Positions 24,498-31,858 of a stretch of 33,849 nt of DNA are shown here, in pieces. Source of the DNA: a virus; the IMG/VR virus record IMGVR_UViG_3300042691_013622, positions 1 through 33,849 of that record; one strand, written 5' to 3'. The position numbers and the translations under genes are program-made. The notes under the pieces were generated by a model that had not been told where the DNA came from, did no database searches, and worked only from the letters and a program-made list of their open reading frames with translations. The stretch's first letter is position 1; each line of letters starts with the position of its first letter.

Positions 24498-24809
24498 TTA
24501 CTTTTTTTTTTCGGCAATTTCTTTTTTAGCTCTTAATGCTGCTAAATCGGAACCTTCTATTTCTCCATCTTTATCAACATCAATTTGCTTTTGCTTATCA
24601 GAAAGTTCTTCTGGTAATCCAGTTAATCTACCTTCTGATTTTGCTTTTGCTGCTTTATCAACAGCATTAAAAAATGCCTTCTTTTCAGTATCAGACATAT
24701 CAGGTAAAGCTTTTCCTGTTTTATCTAACATATGTTTAAACATTTGTTGATAATCACTTTCTTCTTTTACTACCTGCTTAATAAGTTCTTTTAATTGATT
24801 TATGTTCAT
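24498..24809 (-). CDS. Small EF-hand protein
   Basis: 103 aa, charged and helical. Residues 77-88 (DVDKDGEIEGSD) form an EF-hand calcium loop: Asp at positions 1, 3 and 5, Gly at 6, Ile at 8 and Asp at 12, where Glu is more usual. The N-terminus MNINQLKELIKQVVKE resembles the leader-like starts of other genes here. It ends with a ten-A run plus G directly before the TAA stop, a slippery site that could extend it into the membrane ORF. Calcium binding is inferred from the loop. Its role in head assembly is suggested only by its place between portal and protease. Confidence 0.65.
   Translation of the reverse strand: MNINQLKELIKQVVKEESDYQQMFKHMLDKTGKALPDMSDTEKKAFFNAVDKAAKAKSEGRLTGLPEELSDKQKQIDVDKDGEIEGSDLAALRAKKEIAEKKK
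24501..24507 (-). other. Slippery heptamer A-AAA-AAG next to a stop codon, candidate -1 frameshift site
   Basis: In the frame of the EF-hand gene the codons are GAA AAA AAA AAG TAA. The heptamer A-AAA-AAG is the type used by dnaX. It is part of a run of ten As (24502-24511). A -1 slip avoids TAA and enters the 24091-24483 frame. No strong downstream stem was found by eye. Confidence 0.45.
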
Positions 24810-24810
24810 A

Positions 24811-25407
24811 TTACTCTGATATTTGTCTAATTTTTTGGTCTAATTTAATTAATCTTTCCTTTATAGCATAAATATTATGATTAGTTCTTTTCCAATAACT
24901 TTTATTATCTACACCACTTTCATTTTTTATTTTACCATACCAATTAAGAAATCTTTCCATTTCTTTTAATTGTTTATTGATATTAGATATACCTCTTCCG
25001 ATTTTAGCCTGTGCGGTTGATTCATCTTTTTTTAATTCTAACCAACGATTTTCATTAACAACACTATATCCAGTTAAATCTGCTTGCTTTTTACCTTTAG
25101 ATTTTTCATCTGATTTTTTAGTAAAAGCATATGGTGAATTATATCCTTGCACATTTGCGGTTGTATTCATTTCATCAATCATTCTTTCTCTAACCATTTT
25201 ACGAATGATTTCTTTAATTTTTTGAATTTCTTCTTCTTTCTTATCGGGTAATCCTTTATGTTTTGTAGATGCAAAATCTTTAGCATCTTTATCACTCATA
25301 GAATCAGCTGCTTTTGCAACTTCTGGAGATGGTGCTCCCATATCGCCTTTTTGTACGGCGTGAACCATTCCCATAAATTTTTGTTGTGCTTTACTTACTG
25401 CTGGCAT
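24811..25407 (-). CDS. DUF3008-type small protein with coiled C-terminal extension
   Basis: 198 aa. Residues 1-55 match the DUF3008 pattern: PAVSKAQQKFMGMVHAVQKG, then SPEVAKAADSMSDKDAKDFA, then STKHKGLP. This small domain occurs in many bacteria and phages and its function is unknown. The remainder has a basic helix (IQKIKEIIRKMVRERMIDE), an NTTANVQGYNSPYAF segment, and a coiled C-terminal region. It starts 17 nt after the 85-aa gene and ends just before the EF-hand gene. A virion or prohead-core role is inferred from position. Confidence 0.65.
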   Translation of the reverse strand: MPAVSKAQQKFMGMVHAVQKGDMGAPSPEVAKAADSMSDKDAKDFASTKHKGLPDKKEEEIQKIKEIIRKMVRERMIDEMNTTANVQGYNSPYAFTKKSDEKSKGKKQADLTGYSVVNENRWLELKKDESTAQAKIGRGISNINKQLKEMERFLNWYGKIKNESGVDNKSYWKRTNHNIYAIKERLIKLDQKIRQISE

Positions 25408-25424
25408 TTTATTCTCTGTTTATA

Positions 25425-25682
25425 TTATGATAATACTGAACCCGTTCCTGCTGATACTCTAATTGCCGTTGGATAACATGGATACACTTCTCCAGGAATT
25501 AAATGTTGTAATTGTAAATCACCACCGCCCTCTACCGTCACACTACCGGATGTTGCCATACCGACATGGGTCATAATACCCCATGCTTTATTATATGAAT
25601 TAGTACTATCATGTGCACCCAACTTTGTCCATGCACTAGATGATGTAAATGTACTAACTTTATAAATTCTTAAATTTGTCAT
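25425..25682 (-). CDS. Small beta-rich structural protein
   Basis: 85 aa, rich in Ser, Gly and Thr, predicted all-beta, with low charge. Segments such as SSAWTKLGAHDSTNSYNKA and GSVTVEGGGDLQLQHLIPGE look like a small virion protein, for example a capsid decoration or tail-tip component. It lies 2 nt downstream of the 291-aa gene. The leader is A-rich. No family was recognised. Confidence 0.6.
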   Translation of the reverse strand: MTNLRIYKVSTFTSSSAWTKLGAHDSTNSYNKAWGIMTHVGMATSGSVTVEGGGDLQLQHLIPGEVYPCYPTAIRVSAGTGSVLS

Positions 25683-25684
25683 TT

Positions 25685-26560
25685 TTATTTATTTATATTA
25701 TTTTTTAATTCTGCTAATAATTCATAAGTCATCATCATAGCTGATAAATGCTGTTCTTTTATTTTTTTGACAGATTTAATTTTCTTTATATTTGAAATTG
25801 TTTCTGCCAATTTGATTTTAGTAACTTTATCGGATATTTTTGAGCCTGTTAGTTTTAAACTTTCTACTAATTTAGTAATTTCATTTGAAACATATTCATT
25901 CAATTTACCCGTATTATTAATATTATTGATGTATTCTCTCAATAATCCCTTTTGTTCCGCAGATAAGTTTTTATATTTGTTATTAAATGATTCTACTAAT
26001 AATTTATAAGATACTGCTCTTAAATCTTCATCTTGCTTTTTATATTCTTCTAAAACAGCATCTTTTATTTTTTGTTCTTTATTTTGAATAGATGTGTTTA
26101 TAATATTTTCTGCTATCGTGAATCTGGATGATACAATATCGGTGGGTTCGTATTGTTCGGTAGTAGATACTACTTCAAATAATTTATAAATAGATGCTAA
26201 CAATTTATAATTTGATACGGGAGATTTAACAAATTCATCAATATTATATTTCTCTCTAATTTCTTTGATTAATTTGTATTTTTCTTTCATTAATTTTTTT
26301 TCATCCAGTCTTTTTCTGGCTTCTAAAATTGTATTAATGAATTGTTCAGCTTTTGATTCTGAATTATATTTTTCGTTTATCAAATATTGATATAATTTCA
26401 ATTCTTTTGATAATTCTCTTTTTGTATTAAAATTTTCTTTTAAAATAGTTTCTGCCATAGATTTGTCAGCTGACATAATCTCTGCCGTAATTTGTCTTAC
26501 AAGCAATTCAAAAATAAATCCTGTATTTTTAAACTTTGAATGTTTTATTTTTTTCATCAA
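25685..26560 (-). CDS. Conserved helical head-assembly protein next to portal
   Basis: 291 aa, almost entirely helical and Lys/Glu-rich. It starts KHSKFKNTGFIFELLVRQIT, a pattern I associate with a conserved protein of marine T4-like phages found next to the portal and protease genes; its function is unknown to me. Long amphipathic helices and the place between portal and protease suggest a prohead core or portal-associated role, like T4 gp67/gp68, but no sequence link to those is visible. The gene has an exact copy of the promoter motif 18 nt upstream. Confidence 0.65.
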   Translation of the reverse strand: MMKKIKHSKFKNTGFIFELLVRQITAEIMSADKSMAETILKENFNTKRELSKELKLYQYLINEKYNSESKAEQFINTILEARKRLDEKKLMKEKYKLIKEIREKYNIDEFVKSPVSNYKLLASIYKLFEVVSTTEQYEPTDIVSSRFTIAENIINTSIQNKEQKIKDAVLEEYKKQDEDLRAVSYKLLVESFNNKYKNLSAEQKGLLREYINNINNTGKLNEYVSNEITKLVESLKLTGSKISDKVTKIKLAETISNIKKIKSVKKIKEQHLSAMMMTYELLAELKNNINK

Positions 26561-26578
26561 TTGATATAATTAATCAGA

Positions 26579-26588
26579 TATAAATATA
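26579..26588 (-). promoter_or_regulatory. Candidate promoter upstream of the 291-aa gene
   Basis: Sense strand TATATTTATA in the 44-nt gap after the portal gene, 18 nt before the ATG at 26560. Confidence 0.5.
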
Positions 26589-26604
26589 TTATTCTATTCG
26601 TTTA

Positions 26605-28344
26605 TTACTCTTTTGTTAAATCCTCTGTCAAAATAGTCTTTTTTCCACCATTCATATCTTTAAATATTTCCAAATATGAATTTTTTCTTGGTTTATATGC
26701 AACAGAGCCTTCTTTTGTTTTAAGAGTTTTTATCCCCAATGGGTCTCTTCCTTCAGGATGGTCATCATGTCCATATCTTACCGGGTCTTTAGGTCTACCA
26801 ACACCATCTTCTTCTAATTCTGCTTTTATTCTTGCAATTTCTTCTTCCACATTAGTTGGTGCATCTGTTCCGGTTTCTTTTGCAGGGTCAACACCTTGAG
26901 TTTCAATTGATGTTAAACGGAATTGTTGTTTAGTATCTTCTAAAACTTGCAATGTCATTTCATCTTGTTCATCTTTAGCCATCTTCATCACTGCTTCATA
27001 CATCCATTCTTTAGAGAACATTTTTGTTTGTTGCATTTGTTGAATTAATGCTACTTTAGATGTATATAGTTCAACTCGTTCTTGTTCATATATTTTAGAT
27101 GGAATGGTTAATTCTAATGTAAATGATGTAAGTTTTTCATCATTAATTCCTTGTGAGTATAAATGTATTATTGCAATTTTTGTTAATTCTGAAACTATAA
27201 TTCTTTGTAATCTTTCAATAGTTTTTGCAAATCTAACATCCATACCTGCTAATGTAGCTTTACCATTTGTTTCTTCTTCATATCCTAAAAATGCTTTTGG
27301 AATTTGAAGAGCAGCTAACATTTTTCCTTTAAGGTAATTGATATCATCAATCATATTATATTCTAATCCCTTAAGAGTATCAATTGAAGTACCACTATCA
27401 TTACCACGAACCGGCATATAGTAATCTTCAATAAGGTTTTGCATATTATATTTTAAATTATATTCACCTGTTCTTTCATCAACGAATGGAACTTTTTTAG
27501 ATGAATTAATAATTTTTTGCATGTAGTTATCAACTTCGTTTGGTGGAATATTACCAACATCTACTTTAAAGATTCTCTTTTCAGGCGCTCTCATCACTCT
27601 ATGAATTAACATAGCATCTTCCATAAGAGATAATTGTTTCCAAACTCTCCTAGCACCCTCAATCATTGATTTACCATAAGGTAGAAAATTTGCATCACCA
27701 TTTAAACGGAAGTGTGCAATTTCATAATTTTCATATTCTTTTTTTGCAGATTGTCCAACTGCATTATATGGATTTTGATATGGTGCGTAAACGAACTTAA
27801 CTCTTTGTGGGTTCTCTAAATCAAATCCCTCAATTCTACTCATTTCATATGTTGAAAGTGGTAATACATTTACAATACCCAATCCTTCTGCCATTTCTAA
27901 TTGTAGATAGAAATCACCATATTTTACTAAATTTCTAGTCCACATCCAAAGGTTGTGTTCTACATTTAGGATATCGTAAAAAAGATTTTCAAGTATTTGT
28001 TTTATATTATCATCTTCATGATGAATTTTTAAAACATTTCCAAATTCATTTTTAGCAGTACACTCATCTGAATATGTATTAAGTGCTGCTGATATGATTG
28101 GGTCCATATCCATAGAATCGTAATCTCTAAAAAGGTCAATACGAACTTGTTGATATGCTAATCCGGATTCAACTCCACCTGCATAATTTGATACTTTTAA
28201 TTTCATAAAACGGTCTACAAGGTTTGTAGTCATTGATTGATACTCATCGGTATCAACTACCTTTATACCTTCAGGTGTTTTACGAATTATGGTATTTGTT
28301 GAAAATAATTTTTGTAACCTACCAAATATACTTTTATCTGCCAT
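26605..28344 (-). CDS. gp20: Portal vertex protein gp20
   Basis: 579 aa (T4 gp20 is 524). It shows the T4-like portal pattern: DPIISAALNTYSDECTAKNE near 80-100, WMWTRNLVKYGDFYLQLEMA, then NVLPLSTYEMSRIEGFD, then APEKRIFKVDVGNIPPNEVD, and YNMIDDINYLKGKMLAALQIPKAFLGYEEE. Twelve copies form the DNA channel that docks the terminase and starts prohead assembly. The C-terminal about 80 residues are acidic, then basic (RPKDPVRYGHDDHPEGRDPL). It starts 49 nt after the DUF5872-like gene. No SD is seen. Confidence 0.92.
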   Translation of the reverse strand: MADKSIFGRLQKLFSTNTIIRKTPEGIKVVDTDEYQSMTTNLVDRFMKLKVSNYAGGVESGLAYQQVRIDLFRDYDSMDMDPIISAALNTYSDECTAKNEFGNVLKIHHEDDNIKQILENLFYDILNVEHNLWMWTRNLVKYGDFYLQLEMAEGLGIVNVLPLSTYEMSRIEGFDLENPQRVKFVYAPYQNPYNAVGQSAKKEYENYEIAHFRLNGDANFLPYGKSMIEGARRVWKQLSLMEDAMLIHRVMRAPEKRIFKVDVGNIPPNEVDNYMQKIINSSKKVPFVDERTGEYNLKYNMQNLIEDYYMPVRGNDSGTSIDTLKGLEYNMIDDINYLKGKMLAALQIPKAFLGYEEETNGKATLAGMDVRFAKTIERLQRIIVSELTKIAIIHLYSQGINDEKLTSFTLELTIPSKIYEQERVELYTSKVALIQQMQQTKMFSKEWMYEAVMKMAKDEQDEMTLQVLEDTKQQFRLTSIETQGVDPAKETGTDAPTNVEEEIARIKAELEEDGVGRPKDPVRYGHDDHPEGRDPLGIKTLKTKEGSVAYKPRKNSYLEIFKDMNGGKKTILTEDLTKE

Positions 28345-28393
28345 TTATATACAATTTTTTTAGAATATACGAAATTTTTTTGGATTCACCAAA

Positions 28394-28873
28394 TTACCAT
28401 TTACGGCAACTCCAATATCTAGCTTTCCATCTTGGACCTGGAGTATCACAATTGTGTCTAGCTCTAAAAGATTTTCTTCTTTCAGGATTAGATTTTTTAA
28501 TTCTCATATTTGGGTCACCAAAGTTTACTTTAACTACATTTCCTTCACCATTCTTAACATAAACTTTAAATTTTTTAACATCACCTTGCATCGGTTTACC
28601 CAATTTAACCGTTCTTCCCTGATATTCTGCTTCATGCATACAAGGACAAGTTGCTTCGTTTAATTCTCTCGTATATTCTCTCATAAACTTAACAAATGAT
28701 TTCATATCATCTTCGTTTACTACATCATATTCTTCCGTATCATCCATTGCTTCTTTAACAGGAACGCAATTTGGAACTTCTTTACCATCTTTCTTTTTAG
28801 TTCCAACCATTTCGTATCCTTTCCAACAAGGATTTTCCATTTCTTTTAATGGAATTAAATCTATAAGTTTCAT
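28394..28873 (-). CDS. DUF5872-like small basic protein with leader-like N-terminus
   Basis: 159 aa. It begins MKLIDLIPLKE, where LKE could be a prohead-protease site, then CWKGYEMVGTKKKDGKEVPN, a Cys-flanked motif seen in many phage head-region proteins. The last about 75 residues (GKPMQGDVKKFKVYVKNG, NPERRKSFRARHNCDTPGPR, RYWSCRKW) match the basic DUF5872 module: strongly positive, Cys/Trp-rich, plausibly DNA-binding. It may be packaged with or bound to the genome. It lies between terminase and portal and has its own promoter-motif copy 22 nt upstream. Confidence 0.7.
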   Translation of the reverse strand: MKLIDLIPLKEMENPCWKGYEMVGTKKKDGKEVPNCVPVKEAMDDTEEYDVVNEDDMKSFVKFMREYTRELNEATCPCMHEAEYQGRTVKLGKPMQGDVKKFKVYVKNGEGNVVKVNFGDPNMRIKKSNPERRKSFRARHNCDTPGPRWKARYWSCRKW

Positions 28874-28895
28874 ATTTTTACTATTAGTTTCATTC

Positions 28896-28905
28896 TATAA
28901 ATATA
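28896..28905 (-). promoter_or_regulatory. Candidate promoter for the DUF5872-like/portal genes
   Basis: Sense strand TATATTTATA in the 35-nt gap after the terminase gene, 22 nt before the ATG at 28873. Confidence 0.5.
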
Positions 28906-28908
28906 AGA

Positions 28909-30516
28909 TTATCCTAATAACCAATGTAAATTCTCTTTTTCACCTCTCCCCATATTCATTTCATATGGATTTTGCTTTATGTGATTTGCAGTATAAACAC
29001 CTTCATGTCTTTTTATCTGTGCAGAACCTAACATTGATTTTGTTAAATCTATACCCTCTTGTTTTAATCTCAATGCAGTATTTCTAACCCATAATCCAAT
29101 ACACAACGCCATTGTCAAATCATCATTATAACCCTTCATAGCTTCGGCTCTACCACTATTCCATATAAATGTAAATAATTCATCAATAAGACGAGATGAA
29201 CGAATTAGAATTTCTTTTTCATTCATATAGGTATCCAATGCAGAAATGATAAGAGGTCTGGTCTTTGTAGTTGTACTAAATCCGGCAACCATTTTCTTTT
29301 CATCTCTATAATATCGGTTATTCATTTGTTTTTCAATATCAATGTATTTTAAATCCTGACTCATATAGAATAGATTTCCATATTGTCTATCTATACATTG
29401 TTGAATTGTTGCCCAACCTACGTTTGAGTTTTCTATTACTAAAAGTGCATTATTATATTCGGTTGCTAAAGCAGTTAAAAAGTTTCCAAAATCTTTTGTA
29501 TCTAATTTACCTTTATATTCTGCAACTTGCGAACAATCTTCAATATCAATTACTTGTGCAGTTGAATAATCCGAACCATCACCTCTGGCAACGTCGGCTA
29601 CAACCATATATTGTCTACTATAATTAGGATGTTCCCATACCCATAAATTACCATCAAACCCTCTTTTTTCAACAGGTTCCATTATATATGTTTCCTTATA
29701 CCACATCAATAATTGTGGGTCAATTACATTATCACCGGAACCGATAAAGTCACAATCACATTCCTGTGCTGCACCTTTATGTCCTAAAATACGAGTTTGT
29801 TCATCTCTCCATGCCTGATTTCTTTCAGGGTGAACTGTCCAATGCAGTTTAATACAATTAAAACCGTTTACACCACTTTCACCGTCTACCCACATTTTAT
29901 GGAACCAGTTTCCGATACCATTTGGTGTAGATAATACGATAGCAGAACCACCCGTTGAAAGGGTTGATTGTGCTGATAACCAAATTTCATCAATATCTCT
30001 AATGAAAGCTGCCTCATCCACAACCAATAGTGATAAGGCTTCAGAACGTCCTGCATCCGGAGAAGATGCGATTGCTTTTACTTGCGAACCATTTTTTAAT
30101 TTAAGAGAAAGTTTATTATCTTCAACGGAACTATTACCACCATCTCTCAACCAAACAGGAAGTAAATCGTGCATTACTCTTACTTTCTCTACAAGATTTT
30201 TTGCTACTGTCACTTTAGTTGCAATAACCAATGCATTGAAATCCTGATTAAATAACATTTTCCAAAGAATAAAACCGGCAGAAAGAGTTGATAAACCCAA
30301 CTGTCTACTTTTAAGAATAATATTAAAACGATTATCTTTAAAATCGGTTAAACATCCTTCCTGGAAAGGATAAAGGTGAAAGGGTATTTTTCCTCTCACC
30401 GGGTGCTGAATTACGCAATATTTTTTCATAAAGTAAATCGGGTCTTGTCCACATTTACGATATTCTTCAGCTATTATCTCTTTAAGTGTTTTCTTTGGTT
30501 GCCCTTGAACACTCAT
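28909..30516 (-). CDS. terL: Terminase large subunit gp17-like (TerL)
   Basis: 535 aa (T4 gp17 is 610). The ATPase domain has Walker A-like SRQLGLST (70-77), Walker B LLVVDEAA (163-170) and coupling motif STP (196-198). The RNase H-fold nuclease has Asp308 in VVADVARGDGSDYS, Glu362 in LLVIENSN, and Asp465/466 in YNDDLTMAL. The motor pumps DNA into the prohead through the portal and cuts the concatemer. Its ATG overlaps the stop of the membrane-protein gene by one base (TAATG). No small terminase subunit was recognised with certainty. Confidence 0.95.
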   Translation of the reverse strand: MSVQGQPKKTLKEIIAEEYRKCGQDPIYFMKKYCVIQHPVRGKIPFHLYPFQEGCLTDFKDNRFNIILKSRQLGLSTLSAGFILWKMLFNQDFNALVIATKVTVAKNLVEKVRVMHDLLPVWLRDGGNSSVEDNKLSLKLKNGSQVKAIASSPDAGRSEALSLLVVDEAAFIRDIDEIWLSAQSTLSTGGSAIVLSTPNGIGNWFHKMWVDGESGVNGFNCIKLHWTVHPERNQAWRDEQTRILGHKGAAQECDCDFIGSGDNVIDPQLLMWYKETYIMEPVEKRGFDGNLWVWEHPNYSRQYMVVADVARGDGSDYSTAQVIDIEDCSQVAEYKGKLDTKDFGNFLTALATEYNNALLVIENSNVGWATIQQCIDRQYGNLFYMSQDLKYIDIEKQMNNRYYRDEKKMVAGFSTTTKTRPLIISALDTYMNEKEILIRSSRLIDELFTFIWNSGRAEAMKGYNDDLTMALCIGLWVRNTALRLKQEGIDLTKSMLGSAQIKRHEGVYTANHIKQNPYEMNMGRGEKENLHWLLG

Positions 30517-31172
30517 TATTTTTTAATTTTAATTTTCCAATATGTTCCGAAGTTTATGAACGGAGAAAGTGAACCATTTGTTCCATCAATTGTTCGATTC
30601 GCAACACCTACACCAAACTGATATAATTTATCTTTTTTGGTTTTTAACATCACTCCTGCACCTACATGAGATACAACATCTGCTTTGTTAAATCCACCAT
30701 TCAAACCATAATATAATTGCGTTCTTGCTGGTTCTTTAACAATCATCAATTCTTTAATTTCTCTTTGTTTAACTTTAGCATCAAATGTTCTACCTAAAAT
30801 TCTATTTTTAGTAATAGTATCTATCAATGCAACCGTTCCTAATGAATCAGGAAGGAATAATGTATCTTTATAAATTACTTTTGAAAGATAATCTTTTAGA
30901 ATTGCTGCACTATCTACATTTACCAATTCTTTAAGAACTAAAGTATCTACATCAATCACCTCATGTATGATATCTTTACCTTGTTTTGTAACGATTTTTG
31001 TTTTTTCTACCTCAATGGTATCAATTTCATGTTTAATAACTTCATACTTTTTACCATCTATTCTAATAGTTCTTCCACCTGGCATTACACCACCTGGATT
31101 AAACCATTGTAATAAAATGTAAATAATCAATGCTGCTATAGCAATGTTTTTAAAATTCAATAATTTTTTCAT
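30516..31172 (-). CDS. Unknown single-pass membrane protein upstream of terminase
   Basis: 218 aa. The N-terminus is basic followed by a hydrophobic segment at about residues 8-24 (FKNIAIAALIIYILLQWF), a likely transmembrane anchor. Next comes a charged region rich in Val, Asp and Lys with helical stretches, then from about residue 165 a beta-hairpin-rich, Gly/Asn-containing C-terminus (LYYGLNGGFNKADVVSHVGA, SPFINFGTYWKIKIKK). A spanin-like or other envelope role is conceivable, but the evidence is only the topology. Its stop overlaps the terminase start. No family was recognised. Confidence 0.6.
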   Translation of the reverse strand: MKKLLNFKNIAIAALIIYILLQWFNPGGVMPGGRTIRIDGKKYEVIKHEIDTIEVEKTKIVTKQGKDIIHEVIDVDTLVLKELVNVDSAAILKDYLSKVIYKDTLFLPDSLGTVALIDTITKNRILGRTFDAKVKQREIKELMIVKEPARTQLYYGLNGGFNKADVVSHVGAGVMLKTKKDKLYQFGVGVANRTIDGTNGSLSPFINFGTYWKIKIKK

Positions 31173-31174
31173 AA

Positions 31175-31846
31175 TTAGTTTTTTATTAATTCTATATAAT
31201 TTAATTCACGTAACTTATCTTCTAATAACCCTTTTCTTTGTAATAACAGTTCTAATGCATCATAAGAACCATCAATATCTTTTTTTAAATCTGCTTTTAC
31301 TTTATCTATATCTATATCCCATTTCCAATTTTCAACATGTCCATTCTCATAAACCATTTGATAATCTGTTGTGATATATTTCAAACTATCTTCCATTTTT
31401 TGTTTATAATCTCTTAACCAACCAATTTTATTACAAGTTATTTTATAATCTTCGTAAAAATTAAAAACACCATCTTTTCTCAATTGTGCCTCAAATTCAA
31501 CATTACATTCTATACAATATCCTGCTCTAACAATTAATTTTTTATCTGCTTTTGTATATGTTGCCGTTTTACAATTTGGATTTTTACAAGTTGTTAATTT
31601 TTTTAGATATTCTCTAACATCATCCATTTGACTAACCTTACTCTTAAATCCTTCCTTTTGTTCCCACTCTTGTCCATCGGCGTCTGTCCATCTTTCACCT
31701 ACTTCTCTTTTAGTAGTATCTTCTACTTTCTCATAACCAAAAACTCTTTGAGTATTATCTTCTCTACCAAATACCGTATCTATAATTTGTTTACGAGATT
31801 TGTGAATGTGTTTATTTTTTTGGTCCCAACTTGTTCTTTTCTGCAT
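31175..31846 (-). CDS. Unknown zinc-ribbon protein upstream of terminase
   Basis: 223 aa. After a basic N-terminus (QKRTSWDQKNKHIHKSRKQ) comes FGREDNTQRVFGYEK, then a zinc-ribbon-like motif: C87-x4-C92 and, 18 residues on, C111-x2-C114. The C-terminal half is helical and charged, with WDIDIDKVKADLKKDIDG and a closing coiled coil. Zinc ribbons near terminase genes often bind DNA, so a small-terminase-like or packaging role is possible but not shown. It lies 2 nt upstream of the membrane-protein gene. Confidence 0.6.
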   Translation of the reverse strand: MQKRTSWDQKNKHIHKSRKQIIDTVFGREDNTQRVFGYEKVEDTTKREVGERWTDADGQEWEQKEGFKSKVSQMDDVREYLKKLTTCKNPNCKTATYTKADKKLIVRAGYCIECNVEFEAQLRKDGVFNFYEDYKITCNKIGWLRDYKQKMEDSLKYITTDYQMVYENGHVENWKWDIDIDKVKADLKKDIDGSYDALELLLQRKGLLEDKLRELNYIELIKN

Positions 31847-31858
31847 AACTGTTTAATT

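Noticed and set aside
25689-25696. T4-style TATAAATA on the sense strand before the 85-aa gene
   Set aside because: It is only 6 nt from the ATG, too close for a promoter -10 element; it is better explained as an A-rich translation leader.
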